A stretch of DNA of 64,000 bases from Polyangium jinanense (GCF_028435365.1 NZ_JAGTJJ010000006.1:186001-250000), one strand, 5' to 3'. Numbered from the stretch's first letter, positions 40,772-49,487 are shown. The notes: generated by a model from the letters alone, not told the origin. Numbers and translations: made by a program.

Positions 40772-43700
40772 TCACGCGCTCGTGTCGTCGTCTTGCGAAG
40801 CACTTTCGGCCACGCCCCACGCACGCGCGAGCTCCACGGTGCGCGCGTTCTCCGGTACCGCTTCGAGAAACCACGCACGCCAAAGTGGATCACGGATTTT
40901 CGCGGCACGGCCTTCGAGGCGCTCGTACGCCGAGACGATCGCCTCGCGCGCCTCGGCCTCGAGCCCGAGCGAAGCGAGCGCCTCCGCCCGCACGAGGCGC
41001 ACGAGGGACTCGCCCTCTTCGATGCCGCCGAGGGATTCGAGCAGGCGCATGGCTTCGTCCGCAGGCCCGAGCGCCGCGCGCGCGTCGCCGCGAAAGATCG
41101 CGATTTGCCCGAGGACCGCGAGCGCGTGCGCGCGGACGGGCGGGTGCGCGGCGAGGAGGTCGATCGCGGCGCGGACCTCGGCCTCGGCCGCCGCGAGGTC
41201 GCGGCCGGCGAGGCGGATCATGCCGAGGTAGAGGCGCGCATACCCCTCGACGCGGCGATCGCCCTGGCGTGTGGAGGTCGTGAGCGCCTCACGCGCGAAG
41301 GCGTGGGCCTCGGGGAGCTGGCCCTGGCGCGCGAGGGCGAGGGCGAGGTTGAGCTTCGCGTGCGCGACGAGCGCGCCGAGGCCGAGGCGCTCGGCCTGCG
41401 CGAGCGCATCCCGCAACGAGGCCTCGGCCCGCGCATAATCGCCGAGCTCGTTCGTCGCAGAGCCGACGTTCGCGCGCTGGACGCAAGCATTGCGGAGATC
41501 GCCGACCGCCTCGAAGCGGACGGCCGCAGCCTCGAACTCGCGCACGCTCGTGCCCGCGTCGCCCGCGAAAAGCGCGCGGAAGGCGCGGGCGCGGTGCACG
41601 GACGCGGCGACCTCGGGGTCGACGGCGACGACGCGCCGGTCGAGCATGTCGAGGGCTCGGAACATGGCCTCGGCATGGTCGTGATGGCCGGCCATGAGGA
41701 GCTGGAGCGCCGCGCGCGCGACGGCGATGACGTGCGGACCGCCGGACTCGCCCTCGGCGCCGAGCGCGGAGAGCGCCTCGAAGATGGCCACGAGCGCGGC
41801 GTCGTCGCCGAGGTTGCCCGCCGCGAGCACGACCTCGCCCGCGGCGCTGTACCAGAGGGGGCTGCCGATCGGGAAGAGGCCGAGCGCGTCGTGCCCGGCT
41901 TCGAGCGCGGCCCGATGCTCGCCCTTCCACTTGCGGGCCTGCGATTCGAAGAGCCGAAGCGCGCCGCGGACCTCGCCCGCCGAAGCAGCCGCGATGCCCC
42001 GCGCGACCCACGCGAGCACAGCGTCGAAATCGCTGGCCTCGAAGGCGGCCTCGGCCGCGAGGCCCGCCCACGGGACGGCGCGATCGGACGCGCCGGCGAG
42101 GCTGAAATGCTCGGCGAGGACAGCAGGCTCGGTGTCGCCCGCGCGTTCGAACCACGCACCGACCGCGAGGTGGAGCCGCGCGCGCTCCACGGCGTCGAGC
42201 GAGGCATACGCGACCTCGCGGACGATCACGTGCCGGAAGGCGTGCTCCTCGCCCCACGGGGTGCGACCGGCGCGACGCACGACGAGCTCGGCCGCGAGGA
42301 GCTCGGCGAGGGCCTTGCGCTCGGCTTGCCACGGCTCCGTGCCCGTGCGCGCGGAGGCGCCGCCGGGCAGGACGGAGAACAAGGCGCCGGGCCAGAAGCG
42401 CGCGCCAAAGACGCTTGCAGCGCGGAGGAGGCGCTGTGCGAGGGGCGAGAGCGAGGCGATGGCGCGGCCGACGAGCTCGGGGGTTGGCCCCGACGGCACG
42501 TCTTCTCCCGCGCGTACCGCGCGCGTGAGAATCTCCAGGCGAAGCGGACTGCCGAGGCCGCGCTGCACGATCCGCGTGACGAGCGCGGGCTCCGCGGCCT
42601 CGCCGAGGCCATGCCGGACGATCGCTTGTGCCGCATCGGAGAGCAGGGCCGGAAGGGGCAAGGCGCGCGCGCGGCCAGCCGCGAAGGACGGGGGCGCGTC
42701 CGTGACGAGCAGGAAGAACGGGCGCGAGGCGAGGCTCGACAGCGCGCCTTCAAAGAGGCCGATGCTCGCCGCGTCGGCGCGGGCGAGGTCTTCGAGCACG
42801 ACGAGCACGGGCCGCGCATCGCATTCGGCGGCGAGCCAGTCCTCGAACGCGCGGCGGACGTGGTCGCCCATGAGCCGTGCGTCCTGCCGCGCCGCGCGGA
42901 GCGGGACGCTCGTGTCGTCCGGGAAAGGCACGTCCGTGAGCTCGCCGAGGAACTCGACCACGCGGCCCGCCGACGCGGGCGAGAGGTGCCGCGCCAGGCG
43001 TTCGAGCAGTTTGTCGCGCCTCGCGGAGAGTGAATCCGCGCGGGAGAGGCCGGCGGCGTTACGAACGAGGTCGGCCGCGAGGGCAAAGGCGGCGCCCTGG
43101 GCGAGCGGCGCTGCCTCGGCGGTGAAGACGGAGACGGGGCGGACGATGCCCTCGGCATCGAGCAGGCCGCCGCGCTGATCGAGGGCGCGGACGACCTCGG
43201 CGACGAGGCGGGACTTTCCCACCCCGGGCTCGCCGGTGACGACGAGCGCCGAAGGTTTGCCCGTGGAGACGACCGCGCCGAACGCCCGCAAGACCTCGTC
43301 GATCTCGCGCTCCCGACCGACACACGGCGAGGGCCGGCCGAGGAGCGTGTGGGGGACGAGCGTGGTGTCGTCCTCGGAGCCTGCGAGCGCGAGCGCGGCG
43401 CCGGGGAGCACCTGCGTCTGCGGGGCGGAGGCGGAAACGCTCTGGCGATACCAGGCGTCGAGGGGCAAGGTCGACGCGCCGCCATCGGGACGCGGGGACG
43501 TGTTCAAGGTGGGCACGTCATCGGGGAGCCCGACGCCGGTGACCTCGAAGAGATCCTCGATCGGCGTGGCCGCGCCGAGGCGATGGAAGGGCACGCCGCC
43601 CTGGACCCACGCCGTCTCCGCGTCGTCGAGCATGGCGATCTCGACCGCGACGGCCGCGCCGTCAGCAGGCCTGTGCGCGGGCTCGTGCGAGAGCATGCGC

Positions 43701-44491
43701 GCGATGATTTCGTCGAGCGCGGCGGGCGTGTCGGGACGAACGTCGGCGGGGCGCGGCGGCTCGGGCGCGAGCATCTTGGAGAGCAGCACCATGAGGTGCT
43801 CGGCCTCGAAGGCGGGTCGCCCCACGAGGCACTCGTAGAGGACGCACCCGAGCGCGAAGACGTCAGCGCGAGGATCGACGGTGCGCGCGCCGAGGGCCTG
43901 CTCGGGGGCCATGTAGCCCGGTGTCCCGAGGAGGATGCCCGTGCGTGTCGCAGGCCGCGTCGCCTGGGGCCGCGCGATGCCGAAGTCGAGGATCTTCACG
44001 CGGCCGATGTCGCGATCCGGGAGGAAGAGGTTGCTCGGCTTGATGTCGCGATGCACGACGCCACGCGCATGCGCCGCGCCGAGGGCCTCGGCGACACGCA
44101 CGCCAAGGGTGAGCGTCTCGGCGATGGAGAGCGGTCCGCGCTTCAAGCGCTGCGCGAGGTCCTCGCCTTCGAGCCACTCCATCGCAAGGAAGAGCTCGCC
44201 AGAGGGCGCGGCGCCATGCGCGACGTACCGGACGATGCCGGGGTGATCGAGCTCGGCGAGCACGTAACTCTCGCGCGCGAAGTGGCCGGCAAACGGAGCG
44301 CCCGCGGCGTGCAGGACCTTGAGCGCGACACGCGCGCCGGTCGCCCGATCGAGCGCGCGATACACCTCGGCCATGCCGCCCGCGCTGGCGAGCCGCTCGA
44401 TGGCGAAACGGCCGCCGAAGAGCTCGGCCGGGGTCACGGGCGGCAGCCTACCTCCACGACGCGGGGCGCGTAAAGCCGGCCTCACCTCCAT
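40772..44491 (-). CDS. Ser/Thr protein kinase fused to AAA ATPase and tandem helical repeats
   Basis: A 1239-residue multidomain regulator typical of myxobacteria. The kinase (about 28-290) is complete: ASAGGMAEVYRA nucleotide loop, Lys58 in ARVALKVL, HRDIKPSN with Asp149, DFG at 169-171 and APEQ. A Walker A motif GEPGVGKS (420-427) begins a AAA/STAND-type ATPase module, with RPVLVVLEDLARADAAS as the likely Walker B. The last 450 residues are repeated helices of the TPR type (ARAEASLRDALAQAERLGLG, AEAEVRAAIDLLAAHPPVRA). It would phosphorylate unknown targets on a signal sensed by the ATPase-TPR part. The ATG at 44491 was chosen because GGAGAGGGG precedes it; the first-Met alternative lies 12 codons upstream. 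Confidence 0.92.
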   Translation of the reverse strand: MEVRPALRAPRRGGRLPPVTPAELFGGRFAIERLASAGGMAEVYRALDRATGARVALKVLHAAGAPFAGHFARESYVLAELDHPGIVRYVAHGAAPSGELFLAMEWLEGEDLAQRLKRGPLSIAETLTLGVRVAEALGAAHARGVVHRDIKPSNLFLPDRDIGRVKILDFGIARPQATRPATRTGILLGTPGYMAPEQALGARTVDPRADVFALGCVLYECLVGRPAFEAEHLMVLLSKMLAPEPPRPADVRPDTPAALDEIIARMLSHEPAHRPADGAAVAVEIAMLDDAETAWVQGGVPFHRLGAATPIEDLFEVTGVGLPDDVPTLNTSPRPDGGASTLPLDAWYRQSVSASAPQTQVLPGAALALAGSEDDTTLVPHTLLGRPSPCVGREREIDEVLRAFGAVVSTGKPSALVVTGEPGVGKSRLVAEVVRALDQRGGLLDAEGIVRPVSVFTAEAAPLAQGAAFALAADLVRNAAGLSRADSLSARRDKLLERLARHLSPASAGRVVEFLGELTDVPFPDDTSVPLRAARQDARLMGDHVRRAFEDWLAAECDARPVLVVLEDLARADAASIGLFEGALSSLASRPFFLLVTDAPPSFAAGRARALPLPALLSDAAQAIVRHGLGEAAEPALVTRIVQRGLGSPLRLEILTRAVRAGEDVPSGPTPELVGRAIASLSPLAQRLLRAASVFGARFWPGALFSVLPGGASARTGTEPWQAERKALAELLAAELVVRRAGRTPWGEEHAFRHVIVREVAYASLDAVERARLHLAVGAWFERAGDTEPAVLAEHFSLAGASDRAVPWAGLAAEAAFEASDFDAVLAWVARGIAAASAGEVRGALRLFESQARKWKGEHRAALEAGHDALGLFPIGSPLWYSAAGEVVLAAGNLGDDAALVAIFEALSALGAEGESGGPHVIAVARAALQLLMAGHHDHAEAMFRALDMLDRRVVAVDPEVAASVHRARAFRALFAGDAGTSVREFEAAAVRFEAVGDLRNACVQRANVGSATNELGDYARAEASLRDALAQAERLGLGALVAHAKLNLALALARQGQLPEAHAFAREALTTSTRQGDRRVEGYARLYLGMIRLAGRDLAAAEAEVRAAIDLLAAHPPVRAHALAVLGQIAIFRGDARAALGPADEAMRLLESLGGIEEGESLVRLVRAEALASLGLEAEAREAIVSAYERLEGRAAKIRDPLWRAWFLEAVPENARTVELARAWGVAESASQDDDTSA

Positions 44492-44568
44492 CCCCTCTCC
44501 ACGCGGTTGCGAGGTCGCTCTCCGCATCCGTCACGACGGCACCGTCGAGGGCCCGACGTGCTGCGCCG

Positions 44569-45018
44569 TCATTCTCGCGTCGATATGCGCACGACCAGCC
44601 GGTCCTCGGTCGTCTCCAGGATCTGGATATCGAACACGAGCGTCTTGCGCGTCAGCGGATCATAGCACTGGGCTCGCAGTGTGCGCTCGGTCAGCGTGGC
44701 GAACGTGCCACGGCACAAGTAGTGCGCATCCGCGGGGTGGAGGCGGAGCGTCGAGAAAGAGCCGTCGCGGCCAAAATGTAGCGTGTTTCGGTAGCGCGAG
44801 GGCCCGAGGTCGACGCGCTGGGGCACGAAGACCATCCGGTCCTCCGTCGAATTCGCGCGATCCTCGTGCCAGTCGCCGTGGATCGTCGCCCGAAATTCCG
44901 CGATCCGGAGCAACGGCAGCGCGTCCTCGGAGACGTCCGCGCGACCGGCAGCGGGCGAAAGGAGCAAAAGGGCGCATAACGCGCGGGACGCGCGCGGCCG
45001 ACGGGTCGTTGTTTTCAC
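44569..45018 (-). CDS. Secreted small protein, unassigned
   Basis: A 149-residue protein with start GTG 45018; an AGGAGG sequence (45024-45029 on the opposite strand) sits at a good distance and decides the start. The N-terminus has Arg/Thr-rich residues followed by SRALCALLLLSPAAGRADVS, a signal peptide probably cleaved after GRA. The mature beta-rich domain carries LLRIAEFRATIHGDWHEDRA, VFVPQRVDLGPSRYRNTLHF and DAHYLCRGTFATLTERTLRA. No family recognised; periplasmic or outer-membrane associated. Confidence 0.75.
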   Translation of the reverse strand: MKTTTRRPRASRALCALLLLSPAAGRADVSEDALPLLRIAEFRATIHGDWHEDRANSTEDRMVFVPQRVDLGPSRYRNTLHFGRDGSFSTLRLHPADAHYLCRGTFATLTERTLRAQCYDPLTRKTLVFDIQILETTEDRLVVRISTRE

Positions 45019-45102
45019 GAATTCCTCCTGGACGATGGCCCAGTCGGGATCCTGGGGCGGGCGGAGGCAGCCGTCGACGGGCGCCGTGCTGAGCATTGGT
45101 CT

Positions 45103-45412
45103 CATCGCAGGCCGCCGCGCCGGGGCGCCGCCCCGGACCCCGCGGGGGCTGTTCGCCCCTCGACCCGAACCAGCGCAAGCGCTGGACCTTTTGTGGAAGA
45201 ACTGCGCTCCGCGCAGTTCTTCCGCAGGCCGGTGGGACCGCCCCGCCCGTCGAGACGTCAGCGCTGCTGTCGCCCGTCTCGACCGGGCCTGTGCGATGAA
45301 CTGCGCATCGCGCAGTTCATCGTCCTGGGTCCAGCCCCTGGCTGGTCCGGGTGCAGGGGCGGACAGCCCCTGCTGGGGCCTGGGGCAACGCCCCAGCACA
45401 GCGGCGTCGACA
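45103..45412. repeat. Composite palindromic element, locus A
   Basis: Occupies most of the 405-bp gene-free stretch 45019-45423. In order: a GC-rich block; GGGGC-containing hairpin near 45145-45158; CCAGCGC-AA-GCGCTGG (45170-45185); a perfect 13-bp hairpin with stem GGAAGAACTGCGC and a 3-nt loop (45195-45223); about 70 bp spacer; a second perfect 13-bp hairpin with stem CGATGAACTGCGC (45294-45322); GCAGGGGC-ggaca-GCCCCTGC (45353-45373); CTGGGGC-aac-GCCCCAG (45380-45396). The same ordered set recurs at 58840-59187. No open frame of note within. Likely a mobile or duplicated non-coding element. Confidence 0.8.
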
Positions 45413-45423
45413 TGAGACCGAAC

Positions 45424-45843
45424 TCATTCAGGCGGCGGGCCTGGCGGCGGCGGCGGCGGGAACGGGCCGTGTGGCCTTCGCTTGCGCTTCTCGACGAACT
45501 CCTGGAAGCGCACGCGCTGGGAGGCGTCGAGGACCTCGACGATACGATCGTCGGTGCTCTTGTGCAGCGCTTCGAGTCCGTCGCGACAAGGCTTCATCGT
45601 GCGCTCGAGCTCGCCGTCGGAGTCGCGGAAGATGGATTCGACCCGGACCACCTGATCGGCCGTGAGGTCGAGGTGCCGGCGCATGGACTCGACCCGGAGG
45701 TGCGTGCGCACCTCGCCCGGCGGGCCGCCGAAGCGGGAGCGGAGGTCCTGGAGCATGTACGCGCGCATCGCGCCCGCGCCGGCGACGCCGCCGAGCACGA
45801 ACACGCCCGCGAGCACGAAGGCGGGGAGCAGGCGGGATTTCAT
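45424..45843 (-). CDS. LTxxQ-motif (Spy/CpxP-like) membrane-anchored protein
   Basis: A 139-residue protein: ATG at 45843 gives a hydrophobic anchor or signal SRLLPAFVLAGVFVLGGVAG, then a periplasmic helical domain with LDLTADQVVRVESIFRDSDG and LDASQRVRFQEFVEKRKRRP, two LTxxQ-type motifs, and a Pro-rich tail. LTxxQ proteins include Spy, CpxP and metal-sensing periplasmic chaperones/adaptors. It overlaps the upstream probable anti-sigma gene by 4 bp and is the last gene of the Spy-sigma-antisigma operon; may be a sensor or buffer in envelope stress. Confidence 0.82.
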   Translation of the reverse strand: MKSRLLPAFVLAGVFVLGGVAGAGAMRAYMLQDLRSRFGGPPGEVRTHLRVESMRRHLDLTADQVVRVESIFRDSDGELERTMKPCRDGLEALHKSTDDRIVEVLDASQRVRFQEFVEKRKRRPHGPFPPPPPPGPPPE

Positions 45844-46226
45844 TCGTACACCTCGACGGAGGCCACCGACTCGAGGACGGCCGAGTCGTAGCCTGTCTCC
45901 GCCGTTCGCGACAGCCAGAGGCCGAGGACCGCGGCCGCCGCGGCGCCGATCAGGGCGAACCGGCCGAACCGGACGACGCCGGACGACCACGGAGGTTCGG
46001 CCGGACGCGCGCCGCGGCCCGCGCCTACCTTGGCCATCACGGACGACGCGAAATCCTCGCTCGGGGCGAGATCCGAGGTCTCGCGGGCGATGCGCGCGAG
46101 CCTTTCGTTCGGAGGCTCGATGGCGAGGAGCACGGCCTCGGTGAGCTCGTCGGTCGGGCGCAGATCCTCGGTGGCGTGGGCGAGGGCTGCGAGATGCGAA
46201 AACGGATCTTGTTCACGCGTGACCAT
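45840..46226 (-). CDS. Probable anti-sigma factor (single-span membrane protein)
   Basis: A 128-residue protein with N-terminal acidic cytoplasmic region (LAALAHATEDLRPTDELTEA, RIARETSDLAPSEDFASSVM) and one transmembrane helix (FALIGAAAAAVLGLWLS), then a short periplasmic tail. Its start overlaps the sigma-factor stop by 14 bp, and this position plus topology is the basis for calling it anti-sigma; no ZAS motif is visible. It would hold the sigma factor until an envelope signal is transmitted, possibly through the LTxxQ protein encoded just downstream. Confidence 0.75.
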   Translation of the reverse strand: MVTREQDPFSHLAALAHATEDLRPTDELTEAVLLAIEPPNERLARIARETSDLAPSEDFASSVMAKVGAGRGARPAEPPWSSGVVRFGRFALIGAAAAAVLGLWLSRTAETGYDSAVLESVASVEVYE

Positions 46227-46761
46227 CGGACACCTCCCCCGCCTCGGTCTTCGTGCGTAGCGCGGCCCTCGCTCGCACGAGGCGCTGCTCGAGCGCCCCC
46301 TCGCTGCATCCGAGCGCCTCGGCGGCCTCCTTCGCCGAGAGTCCCTCCACGGTCACGAGCACGAGGGCCGCGCGATCTTGTGGCTGGAGGGCCTTGAGCA
46401 TCGCGTCGAGCTCGTTCAGGGCGACGCGCGCCTCGGCGCGCACGAGCCCGTCGAAGCGGGGCTCGCCCGTCTCCTCGGCGGGACGCTCGCGGCGCTTGCG
46501 AAGGAGGTCGACGCACGCGTTCGTCACGATTCGGTAGAGCCAGGTCTCTATCTTGGCGCGGCCATCGTAGCGACCATCCGAGAGGGCGCGGAAGGCGCTG
46601 GCGTAGGCGTCCTGGAGCGCGTCTTCGGCGTCGGCGAGGTTGCCGACGAGGCGCGCCGCGAGCCGATAGAGCGGCACGCGCGTGTGGTCGACGATCGGCC
46701 GGAAGGCCGCTACGTCTCCACCGGCCACGCGCGCTGCGACGAGCCTCAGATCGACGGACAT
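46213..46761 (-). CDS. ECF RNA polymerase sigma factor
   Basis: A 182-residue sigma-70 family factor of the ECF group, containing only regions 2 and 4. Region 2: RLVGNLADAEDALQDAYASA and FRALSDGRYDGRAKIETWLY with RIVTNACVDLLRKRRER. Region 4 is LQPQDRAALVLVTVEGLSAK followed by EAAEALGCSEGALEQRLVRA, the helix-turn-helix that reads the -35 element. It directs transcription of stress or secretion genes, including probably its own operon. Twelve bp separate it from the Spy-like gene upstream, and the next gene overlaps its 3' end. Confidence 0.93.
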   Translation of the reverse strand: MSVDLRLVAARVAGGDVAAFRPIVDHTRVPLYRLAARLVGNLADAEDALQDAYASAFRALSDGRYDGRAKIETWLYRIVTNACVDLLRKRRERPAEETGEPRFDGLVRAEARVALNELDAMLKALQPQDRAALVLVTVEGLSAKEAAEALGCSEGALEQRLVRARAALRTKTEAGEVSDGHA

Positions 46762-46773
46762 GCGCGCCGGACT

Positions 46774-47772
46774 CTACCGCGAGGGCGGCGCCTGCGTCTC
46801 GCCGTGTTCGCGTCCGCCGTGCTTGCCGCGGAAATGCGGCGGCATCTGGGGGCCTTCCTCGATCCGCTGAGCGAGCGTGCTCCGCTGCTCGGCGTCGAGC
46901 ACCGGCACGATGGCGGAGAGCGCCTTCACGAGGTGATCACCCATCTCCGGCCGCATCTCCTTCGAGGGCAGGAGCGCCTCGGCGTCGAATTTTTCGCTTC
47001 GGAACGCGTCGAGCCCTGCCTTCATCCGGGTGCGCATCTCCTCGTGCTTCTTCGCCCACGCCTCCCGATCCATCCCCTCGGGCTTCTCGGGCCGCGACGC
47101 CTCGAGTGCCGACTTGATCTGCGCGCGTTGCTCGTCGCGGAGGTCGAGCCCGTGCAGGAAGAAGCCCATCGGCCCGTGCTCGCCGCGAGGACCACGCATC
47201 GCGCCCTCGGGGCCGCGCGGACCACGCTCGCCGTCCTCGGGACCACGCGGGCCGCGCGCGTGCTTCATGCCTTCCGGCCCGTGCTTCGCCATCCGCTCCT
47301 CGACGTGCGCCACGAGCTCCGCGCGCTGGGCCGGGGTGAGCGTCGCGTGCAGCGTGTTGAGCGCCTTCGCGACGGCCGCGCGCCGCTCGTTCGCGATCTT
47401 CTCCCCGTCGCCGAGCTTCGCCTTCACGGCGGCCTCGTCGATCTTGCCGGCGCGCACGCCGTCGGCGAGCGCCTTGTGGAATGCCTTCCGATCGGCCTCG
47501 TGCGCGTCGCCGAGCGTCGAGAGCGCGCCCTCGATGGTCTTGCGCTGGGCGTCCGTCAGGTCGAGCTCGTGGAGCGCCGTCACGAGCAGCTCGCCGCCGC
47601 CGTGGTGACGACCGAACTTGCCGCCGCGCTCGTGCGGGGCCGCCTGGGCTTCCTGCGAGGCTTCCGAGGCCGAGGCGACCTCTTCGTCCGGGCTCGCCGA
47701 CGCACAACCGCCCAGGGCGAGGGCAAGAGCGAAGGTAAGGGGCGCGAAGAACTTCTGGGTACGGGTGAACAT
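46774..47772 (-). CDS. Spy-like LTxxQ lipoprotein
   Basis: A 332-residue periplasmic lipoprotein starting at the ATG at 47772 with GAGGAGAG upstream; the same frame stays open through the upstream repeats, but that part is not accepted as coding. Signal with lipobox LGGC. The mature part has four LTxxQ-like motifs in two pairs: LTDAQRKTIEGALS, LTPAQRAELVAHVE, LRDEQRAQIKSALE and LDAEQRSTLAQRIE, separated by a Gly/Arg/Pro-rich linker (RGPRGPEDGERGPRGPEG). Two Spy/CpxP domains suggest a chaperone or metal-buffering protein. His-rich segments (GKFGRHHGGG, HGGREHGE) could bind metal. First gene of the operon with ECF sigma and anti-sigma. Confidence 0.85.
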   Translation of the reverse strand: MFTRTQKFFAPLTFALALALGGCASASPDEEVASASEASQEAQAAPHERGGKFGRHHGGGELLVTALHELDLTDAQRKTIEGALSTLGDAHEADRKAFHKALADGVRAGKIDEAAVKAKLGDGEKIANERRAAVAKALNTLHATLTPAQRAELVAHVEERMAKHGPEGMKHARGPRGPEDGERGPRGPEGAMRGPRGEHGPMGFFLHGLDLRDEQRAQIKSALEASRPEKPEGMDREAWAKKHEEMRTRMKAGLDAFRSEKFDAEALLPSKEMRPEMGDHLVKALSAIVPVLDAEQRSTLAQRIEEGPQMPPHFRGKHGGREHGETQAPPSR

Positions 47773-47895
47773 GATGGTCTCTCCTCGGCCTCGCTCGTGA
47801 TGCATCAGCGAGGTCTCGATCCAACTGACGGGGCGAGCCGGCCGATCCCTACGCGGGAGCGATGTTTTTCTCTCCGGCGGCAAGGGCGGAGGTTC

Positions 47896-48420
47896 GTTCC
47901 GCAAGGGCGGGGTCGTGTTCCGCGACGGCGGGGGCGTGTTCCGCGACGGCGGGGTCGTGTTCCGCAACGGCGGGGTCGTGTTCCGCAACGGCGGGGTTTC
48001 GTTCCACTTGGGCGGGGTCCTGTTCCACTTGGGCGGGGTCCTGTTCCACTTGGGCGGGGTCGTGTTCCGCGACGGCGGGGTTTCGTTCCACTTGGGCGGG
48101 GTCCTGTTCCACTTGGGCGGGGTCGTGTTCCGCGACGGCGGGATCGCTCGCGCCAAGGGCGGGGTCGTGTTCCGCAAGGACACGATGCCTCGCGCCAAGG
48201 ACACAACCGCTCGCGCCAAGGACACAGCCGCTCGCGCCAAGGACACAACCGCTCGCGCCATGGACACAGCCGCTCGCGCCATGGACACAGCCGCTCGCGC
48301 CATGGACACAGCCGCTCGCGCCATGGACACAACCGCTCGCGCCAAGGACACAACCGCTCGCGCCAAGGACACAACCGCTCGCGCCAAGGACACAACCGCT
48401 CGCGCCAAGGACAAAGGTGC
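47896..48420. repeat. Tandem array of 25 units of 21 bp
   Basis: Exactly 525 bp without loss of register. Twelve units (47896-48147) begin GTTCC and contain GCGACGGCGGGGT or CACTTGGGCGGGGT; unit 13 (48148-48168) fuses TCGCGCCAAG to the GGCGGGGTCGT half; unit 14 fuses GTTCCGCAAG with GACACGATGCC; units 15-25 (48190-48420) contain TCGCGCCAAGGACACAACC or the variant with ATG. It lies in the 677-bp gene-free stretch 47773-48449 between the divergent Spy-like and AraC genes. Being a multiple of three without stops, it is open in several frames on both strands, which is an artefact of composition. Confidence 0.95.
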
Positions 48421-48449
48421 CTTTCGTTCCGGCTATAGTCTTCGCCGCG

Positions 48450-49487
48450 ATGCCTGCGCGTGCCCTCGTACGACCGATGCGCTCCCAGATCGTCGGCCCG
48501 ATCCTGTCGCGTCTCCGGAGCCTCGGCGTCGATCCTTCCCCGCTCGTCGAGGCCTTCGGTCTCCCTCCCAGCGCAGAAACCGAGCCCGACGTCGTCCTGC
48601 CGCTCGCGAAGCTCTACGCGTTCCTCGACGAGGCCGGGCGCCTCGCGAACGATCCGTTCCTCGGCGTGCACCTCGCCGCGCAGCTCGAACGCGGCACCTA
48701 CGACCTGCTCGAGTTCAGCTGCCTGAGCGCGCCGACCGTGCGCGAAGCCCTGGTCCGCGTCGCTCGTTACACGGCGCTGCTGAACGATCTCGTCGTGGCG
48801 ACCTTCGAGGAGCGCGGCGGCGTGGGGCTCCTCCAGCAGCGGATTCCAGGCGCGCCGCTGTGCCTCGGGAGGCACGCGAACGAGTGCTTCGTGGTCCTCG
48901 TGCTCCTTCGCACCCGCGCGCTTTCGGGTGTTTCCGTCGTGCCGGAGCGCGCCTGGTTCGGCCACCCCGCGCCGCGCGATACCTCGGCGCTCGCCGACGC
49001 GCTGGGGACGCATCGGTTGGAGTTCGACGCAGGCGCGACAGGGCTCGCGCTCCCCGGCGACGCGCTCGATCTCCCGCTCGCGACCTCGGATCCACGGCTT
49101 TTGTCGGTCCTCGATCGTCACGCCGAGCGCTCCCGCGTGGCGCGCGAGCGGCCGCACGACTTTTGCGGGGAGGTGCGGCAGCGCGTGTTCGAGAAGCTGC
49201 GTGATGGCGCGCCTGATCTCGAGGTCGTCGCGCGCGAGCTCTCCATGAGCCCGCGCACGCTTCAGCGACGCTTGACAGAGGAGGGCACGACGTTCCAGGA
49301 GCTCGTCGACGGGCTGCGCCGAGAGCTCAGCGGCGCCTACGTGCGCGATACGGAGATGCCGCTCGCGGAGATCGCGGTAGTCTTGGGGTACCGCGAGACG
49401 GGCGCGTTCTTGCGCGCATTCAAGCGCTGGTACGGCGTCGCGGCGAGCCAGATGCGCGGCGCGCGGGCTCGCTCTGGCGCGCCCTGA
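48450..49487 (+). CDS. AraC-family transcriptional regulator
   Basis: A 345-residue regulator starting at ATG 48450, 30 bp after the repeat array. Residues about 15-195 resemble the arabinose-binding-like N-terminal domain of the OruR/ArgR-type AraC proteins (GPILSRLRSLGVDPSPLVEA, LAKLYAFLDEAGRLANDPFL, GVHLAAQLERGTYDLLEFSC). The C-terminal HTH_18 domain has LEVVARELSMSPRTLQRRLT with the first helix-turn-helix and AEIAVVLGYRETGAFLRAFK with the second. The frame is open upstream through the array, giving a repetitive extension, which I do not accept as coding. It may control the divergent envelope-stress operon. Confidence 0.9.
   Translation: MPARALVRPMRSQIVGPILSRLRSLGVDPSPLVEAFGLPPSAETEPDVVLPLAKLYAFLDEAGRLANDPFLGVHLAAQLERGTYDLLEFSCLSAPTVREALVRVARYTALLNDLVVATFEERGGVGLLQQRIPGAPLCLGRHANECFVVLVLLRTRALSGVSVVPERAWFGHPAPRDTSALADALGTHRLEFDAGATGLALPGDALDLPLATSDPRLLSVLDRHAERSRVARERPHDFCGEVRQRVFEKLRDGAPDLEVVARELSMSPRTLQRRLTEEGTTFQELVDGLRRELSGAYVRDTEMPLAEIAVVLGYRETGAFLRAFKRWYGVAASQMRGARARSGAP

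Noticed and set aside
40538..43033. Plus-strand frame of 831 codons antisense to the kinase/AAA gene
   Set aside because: Shadow of the kinase gene, with no domain motifs.
45103..45412. Rho-independent terminators as the explanation of the hairpins
   Set aside because: Several different stem-loops in a fixed order recur at a second locus and lie on both sides of gene starts; no T-tracts follow.
46774..48414. Open frame on the minus strand continuing the Spy-like gene through the 21-bp array as a 546-residue protein
   Set aside because: The upstream part is only repeat translation (SLARAVV heptads), there is a good ribosome site and signal peptide at 47772, and the same array is open in other frames too.
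47896..48420. CRISPR array
   Set aside because: Units are directly adjacent with no unique spacers, the period is 21 bp and no cas genes are near.
47862..48449. N-terminal repetitive extension of the AraC gene (LAPRTQP heptads)
   Set aside because: Composition follows from the array; the ATG at 48450 gives a normal AraC protein, and the extension does not resemble any domain.
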